A stretch of DNA of 64,000 bases from JAJFKB01 sp965230515 (lineage in GTDB: Bacteria > Pseudomonadota > Gammaproteobacteria > Pseudomonadales > IMCC2047), in the NCBI GenBank assembly GCA_965230515.1, contig OZ246007.1:372001-436000 (forward strand), in the 5' to 3' direction. The position numbers and the translations under genes are program-made. The notes below the pieces were generated by a model. It did no database searches, was not told where the DNA came from, and saw nothing but the letters and a program-made list of their open reading frames with translations. This document shows, piece after piece, positions 33,057 to 41,719 of the stretch. Numbering within the stretch: position 1 is the stretch's first letter; every line of letters starts with the position of its first letter.

Positions 33057-34766
33057 CTATTTGGACGCCTGGTTGCGCGCTATAATGCGCGGCTCGGATA
33101 CAGCAACAAAATCACCACGATCATTTACACTGATTGCCTGGGTAGCACCCATATAGTTGCGCACCTTAATCTGGTGTCCACGCCTGATCAGCTCTTTGCT
33201 GATCGACTCCGGCATGGTTTTTTCCGTTAACAACAGGTCAGGTTTCCACTGGTGATGCACGCGAACGGAAGCCAGCGCTTCCGCTAGAGACATATTCAAA
33301 TCAACCCTGTTTACCAGCCCCTGCACCACTTGCGTAATGATGGTGGGGCCTCCTGCTGCGCCAAGCGTGAGAACGGGTTTACCCTCTTTGAGCAACAGAG
33401 TCGGACTCATACTCGACAGCGGTCTTTTGCCAGGCTGAATACTATTGGCCTCAACACCCACCAGTCCAAATGCATTGGCGACACCCGGCTGCATTGAAAA
33501 ATCATCCATCTGATTGTTCATCATCACGCCAGTGCCAGGTATCATCACTTTCGAACCAAACGAGGTATTCAATGTGGTCGTAATGGCCACCCAGTTACCC
33601 GCTTTATCGGCGGCAGAAATATGCGTAGTGTGTTTACCAAAGAAATCGACATCTGCACGAGGCGGCTGCCCCTGATGCGCTACCGGATGAACTTTTGCCA
33701 TGTTAATTGACTGGCCGAGGCTTTGCGCATAAGACTTGTCGATCAATCCTTTCGGGACTTGCGCAAAATCGGGATCTCCCAGCCAGTATGCGCGGTCGGC
33801 AAAGGCCAGTTTCATCGCCTCTGCCAGCAAATGATATCTGTCGACTTTTGGCAGCTCGGCCAGATTAAAAGGCTCCAGTATATTCAGTATTTGAGCAACA
33901 TGAACCCCTCCCGAACTGGGCGGCGGAAAGCCTGCCAGTTGATAACCCCGGTATTCCGTGATCAACGGCTCTCTTTTTTTAATGACGTAGTTTTCAAAAT
34001 CACCGGCCGTTACAATACCGTCATTGCGTTGCATCCATTGCCCCACCGACTGGGCAAACTCTCCTCGATAGAAATAATTTATGCCTTTTGTTGCTATCTT
34101 ACGATAGGTTTCAGCAAGATCTTTTTGAACAAGCCGGTCACCCGCGGACAGCGGTGTACCATCCTCTTTCAACAATACTGCTTTTGATGCCGGAAACTGT
34201 GCGATTCGGTCAGCAACCCAACTTAATCGCATGGCGAACACCTCGTCGACTGCAAATCCGCGGTCGGCGAGCTGTATACCGGCTGCCAATGTGTCGGATA
34301 ATCGCTTATTCCCTCCCTGCGCCAACAAGTAATCGTAGGCTGCGAGAGAGCCCGGGATTCCAATAGCCAGTGCGCCGGTTTTACTCAAACGTTTATCTGC
34401 TACGCCGTTACGCACATACATATCACGATGCGCCGCCCCAGGGGCCATCTCACGGCCATCGATCGCTTCGATACGACCATCAGCCCAGCGAATGAGAATA
34501 AAACAGCCGCCGCCAATACCTGAGTTATGACCATCAACGACGCCGAGCGTCAGGGCCGCGGTCACAGCGGCATCGACCGCATTACCGCCTTGCGCATAGA
34601 TTTCCATCGCTGCCTGCGTTGCCCTAGGGTTAATCGTTGCGATGGCTCCACTGCCATCATCCGTAACAGCACTATACCGTGCTGCCGTGGCGGTGTTTAA
34701 ACCGGTTAAAGTCAGAAACAGCAGGCATAAAACACTAAATATCGGTATACGCAATTTAATAGTCAT
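33057..34766 (-). CDS. ggt: Gamma-glutamyltransferase (glutathione hydrolase)
   Basis: This 569-residue periplasmic Ntn-hydrolase transfers or hydrolyses the gamma-glutamyl group of glutathione. I start it at ATG 34766, giving a signal peptide (LRIPIFSVLCLLFLTLTGL). The autoprocessing site and nucleophile are visible as FFGKHTTHISAADKAGN, where cleavage before Thr releases the small subunit. The pocket motif GGNAVDAAVTAALTLGVVDGHNSGIGGG, read in two parts, and LSSMSPTLLLKEGKPVLTLG are typical. The lid region is family-like in length. It converges with the TonB-like protein gene. Confidence 0.94.
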   Translation of the reverse strand: MTIKLRIPIFSVLCLLFLTLTGLNTATAARYSAVTDDGSGAIATINPRATQAAMEIYAQGGNAVDAAVTAALTLGVVDGHNSGIGGGCFILIRWADGRIEAIDGREMAPGAAHRDMYVRNGVADKRLSKTGALAIGIPGSLAAYDYLLAQGGNKRLSDTLAAGIQLADRGFAVDEVFAMRLSWVADRIAQFPASKAVLLKEDGTPLSAGDRLVQKDLAETYRKIATKGINYFYRGEFAQSVGQWMQRNDGIVTAGDFENYVIKKREPLITEYRGYQLAGFPPPSSGGVHVAQILNILEPFNLAELPKVDRYHLLAEAMKLAFADRAYWLGDPDFAQVPKGLIDKSYAQSLGQSINMAKVHPVAHQGQPPRADVDFFGKHTTHISAADKAGNWVAITTTLNTSFGSKVMIPGTGVMMNNQMDDFSMQPGVANAFGLVGVEANSIQPGKRPLSSMSPTLLLKEGKPVLTLGAAGGPTIITQVVQGLVNRVDLNMSLAEALASVRVHHQWKPDLLLTEKTMPESISKELIRRGHQIKVRNYMGATQAISVNDRGDFVAVSEPRIIARNQASK

Positions 34767-34841
34767 GGTGATTTCGATGTTTAAGAAACGAAGCAAGTCA
34801 ACTTGGCACTTATCTTAACTGCTTGAATGCCGTTAGGCGAG

Positions 34842-34878
34842 AAAAAGAAAAAGCCCATACCCGATCAGGCATGAGCTT
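34842..34878 (-). terminator. Rho-independent terminator after thrH (minus strand)
   Basis: On the minus strand an 11-bp stem (AAGCTCATGCC pairing with GGTATGGGCTT, two G-T pairs) with a 6-base loop is followed by a T-rich run (CTTTTTCTTTTTC). It lies about 28 bases after the thrH stop. Confidence 0.8.
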
Positions 34879-34905
34879 CAATCTCTTTTAAATTCAACGA
34901 CGTGT

Positions 34906-35517
34906 TTATAAAGCCCGATCGCTGGCCTTTATAAATTCAGCTTTCAACTCGTCGTAACTGTTGACTGCCGGAAACTGTGGGAACTCTTCAATGACATTAC
35001 CAGGCGCGCGAAACAGAATACCTGCGTCCGCTTCGGCCAACATGGTGGTATCGTTATAGGAGTCCCCGGCTGCAATACAGCGATAGTTGAGTTGATGGAA
35101 TGCCTTGATGGATTCCCTTTTCGGATCTGCCTGGCGAAGAAAATAGTCTTTGATATTACCCTGATCGTCGATGCCCAGGCGATGGCAGAACAGTGTCGGA
35201 TAACCCAACTGCCGCATCAGGGGCTTGGCAAATTCATAAAACGTATCGGATAAAATAATGACCTGAAAATTCTCATTGAGCCAATCGATAAATTCTTTGG
35301 CTCCCTCCAAAGGTGACATATTATCGATCACCGCCTGAATATCCTTGATGCCCAGATTATGCTTTTCCAGCAAGGCCAGGCGCTGCTTCATCAGAACATC
35401 GTAATCCGGAATATCTCTCGTAGTGGCGCGTAATTCATCAATACCGGTGCGTTCCGCCAAACCGATCCAGATTTCAGGGATCAATACCCCTTCCAAGTCA
35501 AGGCATGCAAGTTCCAC
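34906..35517 (-). CDS. thrH: Bifunctional phosphoserine phosphatase / homoserine phosphotransferase ThrH
   Basis: This 203-residue HAD-superfamily protein starts at GTG 35517, with GGAGAAATAA directly upstream. The nucleophile motif is CLDLEGVLIPEIW (the DxEG variant of ThrH), motif II is VIILSDTFYEF, and motif III is AAGDSYNDTTML. In Pseudomonas, ThrH dephosphorylates phosphoserine and can transfer the phosphate to homoserine. A rho-independent terminator follows. It sits next to cysB, linking serine and sulfur/cysteine metabolism. Confidence 0.95.
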   Translation of the reverse strand: MELACLDLEGVLIPEIWIGLAERTGIDELRATTRDIPDYDVLMKQRLALLEKHNLGIKDIQAVIDNMSPLEGAKEFIDWLNENFQVIILSDTFYEFAKPLMRQLGYPTLFCHRLGIDDQGNIKDYFLRQADPKRESIKAFHQLNYRCIAAGDSYNDTTMLAEADAGILFRAPGNVIEEFPQFPAVNSYDELKAEFIKASDRAL

Positions 35518-35613
35518 TTATTTCTCCAAGCGACAATGAAGGTGCGCACTCTAACGCTTTACGGGGGGCGATTCAAGACAGGTTCGTTGTAAAACTCGGT
35601 AGCCGGACACAGA

Positions 35614-36588
35614 TCAATGAACCGGCAGTTCGATATCCTTAAAGATCTCTTCAACTTCTGCTTTGTTTTGGTGACGCAGACAATTATCCACTATATCTGG
35701 TGTGAGGTGCGGCGCAAACAGTTCGATAAAGTCGTACATGAACTTGCGCAGGAAAGTACCACGGCGGAAACCGATTTTTGTGGTGCTTGGCTGGAACAGG
35801 TGCTGGGCATCCAATGCAACCAGATCGTTATCCAGCTCCGGGTCATGTGCCATGCTGGCAATGATACCAACACCAAGGCCCAGTCTGACGTAGGTTTTGA
35901 TAACATCAGCGTCGGTTGCGGTGAAAACCACCTTGGGGGTAAGCTCTTTGCTGGAGAACGCATCGTCCAGTTTGGAGCGACCGGTAAAGCCAAACACATA
36001 GGTGACGATTGGGAAGCTGGCCAGGTTTTCCAGGGTCAGCGCAGAAGGTTGTGCCAAGGGGTGGTCTTTTGGCACTATAACGCTGCGGTTCCAGCGGTAA
36101 CAGGGCATCATCACCAGGTTGCCAAACAACTCTAACGCTTCAGTGGCAATTGCGAAATCGACCTCGCCTTCTGAGGCCATCTCCGAAATCTGCATCGGTG
36201 TTCCCTGGTTCATGTGTAATGAAACTTCGGGGTAGTTATCGATAAACTGCTTGATAACCGGTGGCAGCACATATCGTGCCTGGGTATGTGTGGTGGCAAT
36301 CGATATGCTGCCCTTACGCGGGTCACTGTGTTCCTGGGCGACAGCTTTAATGGTACCGACCTGCTTGAGTACTTCGCCAGCAAGTTTGAGAATGTCTTCA
36401 CCTGCGGGTGTGACGCTGGTGAGATGCTTGCCGCTGCGTGCAAAAACTTCTACGCCCAGCTCATCTTCAAGTAGTCTTATCTGCTTACTAATGCCGGGTT
36501 GAGAGGTATAGAGACTCTGCGCGGTTGCGGACACATTCAGATCATGATGTGCGACTTCCCAAATGTATCTTAACTGCTGTAACTTCAT
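35614..36588 (-). CDS. cysB: LysR family regulator of cysteine biosynthesis CysB
   Basis: This 324-residue LysR-type regulator has an N-terminal winged helix-turn-helix (MKLQQLRYIWEVAHHDLNVS; ATAQSLYTSQPGISKQIR) and a CysB-like sensor domain with TTHTQARYVLPPVIKQF and GYxx-type sites. The match to CysB of Pseudomonas/E. coli is close throughout (DDELAQVTAxxxx-like features: HMNQGTPMQISEMASEGEVD). It activates sulfate assimilation genes with O-acetylserine as inducer. Its start ATG 36588 follows GGGAGGC. It is divergent from a TauE/SafE-type permease gene, probably part of its sulfur regulon. Confidence 0.95.
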   Translation of the reverse strand: MKLQQLRYIWEVAHHDLNVSATAQSLYTSQPGISKQIRLLEDELGVEVFARSGKHLTSVTPAGEDILKLAGEVLKQVGTIKAVAQEHSDPRKGSISIATTHTQARYVLPPVIKQFIDNYPEVSLHMNQGTPMQISEMASEGEVDFAIATEALELFGNLVMMPCYRWNRSVIVPKDHPLAQPSALTLENLASFPIVTYVFGFTGRSKLDDAFSSKELTPKVVFTATDADVIKTYVRLGLGVGIIASMAHDPELDNDLVALDAQHLFQPSTTKIGFRRGTFLRKFMYDFIELFAPHLTPDIVDNCLRHQNKAEVEEIFKDIELPVH

Positions 36589-36750
36589 CGCAGCCTCCCA
36601 ATTAATGACTTATATGCTTATATATGTATAGGGTATAAAAATATAAGCAAATATTCCTTTAAAGAATACACCTAAACAGCTAACTTTACCACCCGTAGCA
36701 ACGCCTGCATGGTTGCTCTTACCGAATTGAAACAAAGGCCGGTCCCAAGC

Positions 36751-37533
36751 ATGGAATTTTTCTTATACGCTCTTGCGGGAGCAAGTGTTGGTTTTGCCAT
36801 TGGGCTGACCGGTGTGGGCGGTGGTTCGCTCATGACTCCTTTGCTTTTGCTGTTTGGATTCCCTCCCCATATCGCCGTGGGTACTGACCTGATGTATGCG
36901 GCCGTGACTAAATCGGGGGGTGTCATATTGCATCGTCGTAATAATACGATTCGTTTTCGAATTGTATTATTGTTGGCTGCAGGTAGTGTTCCAGCGTCAC
37001 TTATTACAATATGGGCGCTAAAGAACTTTTTTCCCAGTCCGGAGCATTATTCGCACATATTAAGCAGCAGCCTGGGTGTTATGCTGATCATTACCGGAGC
37101 CGTCATTCTGCTCAAACAGCGTTTGCAGGCACATGCAGAAAAAACACCAACCAGGTGGCAGCAGTGGGTTAATCGACATGCGCTCTACCTCACCCTTACA
37201 ATGGGCATATTTCTGGGTATCTTTGTTACTCTGTCATCGGTCGGAGCGGGAGCTTTTGGTGCTGCTGTGCTACTGGTACTTTATCCCCTGCTTCCATCGG
37301 TGCATGTTATCGGTACCGATCTGGCGCACGCGGTTCCACTGACCCTGATTGCAGGACTGGGTCATTTCTTTCTTGGTAATGTAGATCTGGTTTTGCTGGC
37401 AAGTCTGCTGGTCGGGTCTTTGCCAGCTATCTATTTTGGCACAAGACTGGGATCAAAAATGCCCGAGCAGGTGAGTCGTCCGCTGTTAGCTTCAGTGCTG
37501 CTTCTGCTAGGTACTAAATATGCTTTTTTCTAG
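36751..37533 (+). CDS. TauE/SafE family permease, probable sulfite or sulfur-compound exporter
   Basis: This 260-residue membrane protein with about eight hydrophobic helices has the TauE/SafE signature GLTGVGGGSLMTPLLL near its N-terminus and the repeated version later (LSSVGAGAFGAAVLLVLYPL). The start was set to ATG 36751, as earlier residues add nothing to the family pattern. Adjacency and divergence to cysB suggest a role in exporting sulfite or another sulfur anion; the substrate is inferred from context. Confidence 0.85.
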   Translation: MEFFLYALAGASVGFAIGLTGVGGGSLMTPLLLLFGFPPHIAVGTDLMYAAVTKSGGVILHRRNNTIRFRIVLLLAAGSVPASLITIWALKNFFPSPEHYSHILSSSLGVMLIITGAVILLKQRLQAHAEKTPTRWQQWVNRHALYLTLTMGIFLGIFVTLSSVGAGAFGAAVLLVLYPLLPSVHVIGTDLAHAVPLTLIAGLGHFFLGNVDLVLLASLLVGSLPAIYFGTRLGSKMPEQVSRPLLASVLLLLGTKYAFF

Positions 37534-37543
37534 TGTTTAGAGG

Positions 37544-37570
37544 TTAGTCATACTGTTTCAGCATGACTAA
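37544..37570. terminator. Hairpin between convergent genes, possible bidirectional terminator
   Basis: TTAGTCATACTG at 37544-37555, a 3-base loop, and CAGCATGACTAA at 37559-37570 make a 12-bp stem with one mismatch or wobble. It lies between the convergent TauE-like and UspA genes. There is no strong T-run, so termination is only plausible. Confidence 0.5.
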
Positions 37571-37616
37571 TCAGGTGAGCATCCGGGCACACCTGTTTTG
37601 ATTTGTGAGTATCAGT

Positions 37617-38126
37617 TTAGCGGTAAAGATCGTAATTTTTGGGGTTTTGAAGTTTAACCATGGGTACCAGAAAAACAGGTACCGAAGACTGGTTTAACAC
37701 AGCCGCGGCCACGGAACCCAATCTCGGAGACTCACTGGGCTGTGAACTGGTACCAATGACAATCAGGTCCGCACTCACCCGTTGTGCCGTTTCAATAATT
37801 ACCTGTGCCGGTTTGCCATTTACCACCTGTATACCGTGTATTAATTCCAGATCACAGTTACATTCGGCAAATTCATCAGCGAAGGCACATTCAACCTGCT
37901 CACGTATTTTATCCATCACTTCATTAAATCCACGTTTACGCAGGTCATCTACCGCTGAGACTGGCATATAAGTGTGGAGAATTGACTCGGCAAAGACCCC
38001 CATCGGTTCAATCGCATGAACCGCATGCACTCTTGCCTCATGCTTTGTGGCCAGTGACATAACATGCTGCAGGAGGTAAGGCGCGTAGAGCCCAAGATCT
38101 GTTGCATATAGAATATTTTTAATCAT
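37617..38126 (-). CDS. Universal stress protein, UspA family
   Basis: This 169-residue protein has the Usp fold: MIKNILYATDLGLYAPYLLQ at the N-terminus and an ATP-binding C-terminal loop (LIVIGTSSQPSESPRLGSVA) with the G-x2-G-x9-G(S/T)-like pattern, followed by AAVLNQSSVPVFLVP. Usp proteins raise stress survival by unknown means. It stands alone, convergent with the TauE-like gene. No partner is indicated. Confidence 0.88.
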   Translation of the reverse strand: MIKNILYATDLGLYAPYLLQHVMSLATKHEARVHAVHAIEPMGVFAESILHTYMPVSAVDDLRKRGFNEVMDKIREQVECAFADEFAECNCDLELIHGIQVVNGKPAQVIIETAQRVSADLIVIGTSSQPSESPRLGSVAAAVLNQSSVPVFLVPMVKLQNPKNYDLYR

Positions 38127-38312
38127 TACTAATCTGCTTACTCGTATCCAAAGTACTTAATACAAAGCATAGCAGTTGTTTAAAAATGCGCTCGTAAATG
38201 CACTATAATTTTTTGACTTTTTAATGCCTCATATTTTTTGTGCTTAACCGCACGCAGATTTATTGATTAGAAATCAGCGATTTGTAAGGCGTTCCTAAAA
38301 TTGGTGGTGAAC

Positions 38313-39080
38313 TTATAAATTTTTATCTCGATAGGCAACAATAACCGGCGTAATGAATGGCCAGGGAGTTGCTTTAGTTGACCTGATCTCAGCTCGATCA
38401 AATCCGGCTGAAAGCAAACGGCTGATAATATCCTGACCATAATTCCGATAAACCAGTATGGGCTCATGTCCTCTAACAGGATCCAGATGGTATTCCGGTG
38501 GCAGATGGTGCTTGATTTCCCCTGAGCTGTTTCGGCTGACACGCTCAACGGTTTGCGCTGCTTTTCCCAGGGGCACGGTAAAAACAAATGTACCACCGGG
38601 TTTCAAAATGCGATAGATCTCTGAAAATCCCTTTTGATCATCGGGCACGTGTTCAAAAACTTCAGTCGATGTGCAAAGATCAAAGCTCTGATCCGCGTAA
38701 GTCAGACACTGCACATCCTGACATTGCACGCCATTGTATATCTCGCCCGGACTTATCTGCTCATAAAATTCCGAGCAACTGACCTGGGGGTAATGTGTTC
38801 TCAGATAGTTTAGCAGTGGGCCTCTGGCTGACAGTTCATAACAGGTATTTCCCTCGCCGCCGGGTTTAACTTCTTTTAAGATTTGCACCAGTGACAATGT
38901 AATGCTGGTTGATCGACAGATGATGCAGCGTAAAGAAATCTCATTATCAGCCAGTTTTAGCATTGGTCTACGCGCATCACACACAGCACAGTGATGCCAC
39001 TTGAGCGAACACGATCGCCAATCGATTAACCTGACCACGCGCCATATCTGGCTGAGATACCCCGTATTACTGATAAACAT
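38313..39080 (-). CDS. Class I SAM-dependent methyltransferase with N-terminal Cys motifs
   Basis: This 255-residue protein has a methyltransferase core (about 95-200): YELSARGPLLNYLRTHYP (motif I region), DLCTSTEVFEHVPDDQKGF (motif II), and GFSEIYRILKPGGTFVFTVP (motif III). The first 65 residues contain CAVCDAR and CIICR, four cysteines that look like a zinc ribbon; similar ribbons precede SAM methyltransferases acting on sugars or glycolipids. It overlaps the DUF3465 gene by 14 bases on the same strand. The substrate is unknown. Confidence 0.78.
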   Translation of the reverse strand: MFISNTGYLSQIWRVVRLIDWRSCSLKWHHCAVCDARRPMLKLADNEISLRCIICRSTSITLSLVQILKEVKPGGEGNTCYELSARGPLLNYLRTHYPQVSCSEFYEQISPGEIYNGVQCQDVQCLTYADQSFDLCTSTEVFEHVPDDQKGFSEIYRILKPGGTFVFTVPLGKAAQTVERVSRNSSGEIKHHLPPEYHLDPVRGHEPILVYRNYGQDIISRLLSAGFDRAEIRSTKATPWPFITPVIVAYRDKNL

Positions 39081-39510
39081 TTCCTCCCTGCTTAAGCCAA
39101 CCGTCTACATGCCGGCCTGACGGGTCTTTGTGCGTCCAATGAATAACACCACCCTTATTGTTCCATTCATACTCACCAAAAAACTCCACCCAGTCATCCA
39201 CCTGCAAACTCTCTATACGCGGAGCCAGATCGATATTGTGAGCTACTAGAATTGTACTGCCCTGGTTAAGCTGCAATATAAACCGCTGATGCCTGCTTCC
39301 TTTAAGATCATCTTCAAGCAGTCGAATCACCCTGGCTCGCCCTTTCACCTGCACATCGCTGCGACGCGACTCAATCGCCTCGACCAGCTTCTGGTTATCA
39401 AAGGACTGAGAACCGGTTTTCAGAAGGCCGGGGTTTTCTGTGTCGCTGTATTCAATCAGCAACCAGCTCACCACCACCAGCAGGCATGCTAAAAGTGTTT
39501 TAATTTTCAT
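39067..39510 (-). CDS. DUF3465 family protein
   Basis: This 147-residue protein has an N-terminal hydrophobic anchor or signal (MKIKTLLACLLVVVSWLLIE) and a mature domain with QRFILQLNQGSTILVAHNID, DWVEFFGEYEWNNKGGVIHW and THKDPSGRHVDGW, which match the small DUF3465 family. That family has an OB-like beta fold and no established function. The start was set to ATG 39510, with GAGG upstream, over a TTG immediately before it. It overlaps the downstream methyltransferase gene. Confidence 0.82.
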   Translation of the reverse strand: MKIKTLLACLLVVVSWLLIEYSDTENPGLLKTGSQSFDNQKLVEAIESRRSDVQVKGRARVIRLLEDDLKGSRHQRFILQLNQGSTILVAHNIDLAPRIESLQVDDWVEFFGEYEWNNKGGVIHWTHKDPSGRHVDGWLKQGGNVYQ

Positions 39511-40062
39511 CAAACCTCACCATTTTCCGGGTTTTTTAAATAGCCAGTTCTCTTGCATACGAGCTGGGTGGTGCTTACTTTAGTAATTTCATGCCCTCTC
39601 CCATCACCTTTTATTATTCTCCCAGGGTACTCGCCCGCGAGGCTACCTCGAAAGTCCAATCACTGCCCCCCCTTTTGAAATTTTCGCAAAAACTTCAGTA
39701 TTGTTCCCTCTCCCCTTTTTATGGGGAGAGGGTTAGGGTGAGGGGAAAAACAAAAACCAACCCATCAACAAGTTATAAGATCTTCCCTCACCTCAGTCCC
39801 CAGAGGGAGAGGAGGATGTTTCTGTCATGTCTTGCGCCACACCCTCTTTTAAGGAGAAAAGAGGCCTTTCTTTTTTACCTGTCGCGACACTCTCTTCCGC
39901 GGTGGAGTCGGGACTGAAAACGCATGCTTTTAGACTTAAATCAGTACCACGGATTGCTGTCCTCTTGTATAAACCGACATTCCTGGCTGGTCGGTAGAAT
40001 TTTTTGTCTCAAGTCGGTTATGTTACCCTAAGCACTTAACACAGTCCCAGCGGTAGTGAAGC
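39511..40062. other. Intergenic region with one copy of the GC-rich repeat
   Basis: These 552 bases separate the DUF3465 gene (minus) from the acyl-ligase gene (plus). They contain repeat copy A at about 39706-39880. The 108-codon frame through it has no family resemblance. The last 100 bases before 40063 should hold the ligase promoter, but no clear hexamers were picked out. Confidence 0.6.
39706..39880 (+). repeat. Dispersed intergenic repeat, copy A
   Basis: This stretch opens with a near-palindromic CTCTCCCCT...AGGGGAGAG hairpin, then GGTTAGGGTGAGGGG, then a middle with AAGTTATAAGAT, CCCTCACCT, AGAGGGAGAGGAG, and TCTGTC...GTCTT, ending in ACCCTC...GAGG and CTTTCTTTT. The same blocks occur in the same order at 53712-53885. 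The CTCTCCC/GGGAGAGGGTTAGGGTGAGGG block resembles repeat families scattered in many proteobacterial genomes. Confidence 0.8.
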
Positions 40063-41628
40063 ATGTTACAACATCATTTTATTGCCGTCGCCAGACAGAC
40101 ACCTAAAAAGCTGGCGTTTATTGACAAGGCGACTAATCGGGAGATTAGTTATCGTCAGGCACTCACTGCGTCTTTTATTCTGGCCAGGCGTCTACGTCGA
40201 TTTGAGAAAGGATCAATTGGCATTATGTTGCCCACTTCGGCTGGAGCTGCGCTGGCAACTCTGGGCGCATTAATCGCCGGACTGACGCCGGTGATGATCA
40301 ATTACTCTACCGGTGCTGAAAAAAACTGTCTTTTTGCCCAGTCCAAATGCGACTTCCGCACGATCATAACCACTGCTCCATTACTCGAAAAGTGCAACTG
40401 CCCGCTATTACCTGAGATGGTGCTTTTGGAGGAGATGCTTGGACAATTATCGATCTATGAAAAAGTAATTGCCACCCTGAAAATCCAGCTGCCTCTTTGG
40501 CTATTAAGACGGTGTAGCGGCAAACAAAATCCGGAATCAAATGCCGTGATCCTGTTCACCAGCGGTAGCGAAAAAGAACCCAAAGTTGTACCGCTGACAC
40601 ATCGCAACATCCTGTCCAATATCGAGGGTTTTTCTGATGCGCTTGCATTTGAAGGAATGGACCGGTTGCTTGCCATCCTGCCTTTTTTTCATGTATTTGG
40701 CTTCACCACCAATCTGTGGATGCCTATCTATCATGGCATGACGTCCATAACCTACCCCAACCCGCTCGATTATAAAATTATCGCCAGATTGATAAAGGAA
40801 CAGCAGATAAAAGTACTGGTGGGTACACCGGTTTTCCTCGAGGGCTACCTGAAACAATCAAAGCCTGGTGATTTCGTCAGCATTGAACTGGCAGTGTGTG
40901 GCGCCGATAAGTGCCCGGAAGCCTTGCGTAAGGCCTACCTGGAAAAACACAACATTGAGATACTGGAGGGGTATGGCACAACAGAAACCTCCCCAGTGCT
41001 GTCGGTGAATACCAAAGAGGCCAACAAGCCAGGCAGCATCGGCAGGCCCATTACCGGTGTACGTGTCAAAATTCAGGATTATGATTCAGGAGATCTTTGT
41101 GCCACCGGAAAAATGGGTAAGATACTGGTAAAAGGTGACAGCATCATGAAAGGCTACCTGAATGACCTCGAAGAAACCTCTCTCAGAATCAAATCCGGCT
41201 GGTATGACACAGGTGATCTGGGCTATCTGGATGAGGATGGTTTTCTCTGGCATTGCGGTCGATTAAAACGATTTTTGAAAATTGGTGGCGAAATGGTCTC
41301 GCTGGTTCAGGTCGAAGATGCGTTGTCTCAGGTGCTCCCGGAGGGAATTGAATGTTGTGCCGTAGAACTGCCCGATGCCAAGCGGGGGGCAAAAATTGTT
41401 GCCGTGGTTAATGCCGAAGTGGAGAAAACGGAGATACAAAAGAAACTCGCTGAGCTATTACCCAATATTGCGCTACCCAAAGATTATGTTGTGATCTCCG
41501 ATTTCCCCCGAATGGGTAGCGGCAAAACCGATTTTCGTACATTAACCAATATGGTCCAGTTTCCACAGGAAGAATCAAGCCTGGATCCACCACTGGCTTT
41601 AATCGAAGCGAATGATCAACAACGCTGA
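40063..41628 (+). CDS. AMP-dependent acyl-CoA/acyl-ACP synthetase
   Basis: This 521-residue ANL-superfamily ligase has the P-loop-like LFTSGSEKEPKVVPLTH, the GYGTTETSPV motif and GWYDTGDLGYLDEDGFLW, with the hinge/catalytic Lys region in MGSGKTDF. The sequence resembles the acyl-ACP synthetase domain of the Aas protein, which re-acylates lysophosphatidylethanolamine in the membrane, but the acyltransferase half is absent. It may activate fatty acids released from lipids. It is monocistronic; no partner gene is adjacent. The specificity is unknown. Confidence 0.85.
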   Translation: MLQHHFIAVARQTPKKLAFIDKATNREISYRQALTASFILARRLRRFEKGSIGIMLPTSAGAALATLGALIAGLTPVMINYSTGAEKNCLFAQSKCDFRTIITTAPLLEKCNCPLLPEMVLLEEMLGQLSIYEKVIATLKIQLPLWLLRRCSGKQNPESNAVILFTSGSEKEPKVVPLTHRNILSNIEGFSDALAFEGMDRLLAILPFFHVFGFTTNLWMPIYHGMTSITYPNPLDYKIIARLIKEQQIKVLVGTPVFLEGYLKQSKPGDFVSIELAVCGADKCPEALRKAYLEKHNIEILEGYGTTETSPVLSVNTKEANKPGSIGRPITGVRVKIQDYDSGDLCATGKMGKILVKGDSIMKGYLNDLEETSLRIKSGWYDTGDLGYLDEDGFLWHCGRLKRFLKIGGEMVSLVQVEDALSQVLPEGIECCAVELPDAKRGAKIVAVVNAEVEKTEIQKKLAELLPNIALPKDYVVISDFPRMGSGKTDFRTLTNMVQFPQEESSLDPPLALIEANDQQR

Positions 41629-41719
41629 ACAGTTTACTGTTATAAACCAGCTATTAATCCAAGGGATTTGAGGGCAGTTTGCTAAAGCTTATATCCGCTA
41701 TGTTTTAGCCAGTCTTCTT

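Noticed and set aside
33083..33090. A TATAAT-like hexamer near the end of ggt
   Set aside because: It lies in the coding sequence of ggt, with no downstream gene in the right direction; chance occurrence.
35617..36135. 172-codon plus-strand frame inside cysB
   Set aside because: Antisense shadow of a complete, well-matched CysB gene.
39591..39917. 108-codon frame in the intergenic repeat region
   Set aside because: It runs through the dispersed repeat; the low-complexity translation (Ser/Arg/Leu-rich) and lack of homologous features argue against a gene.
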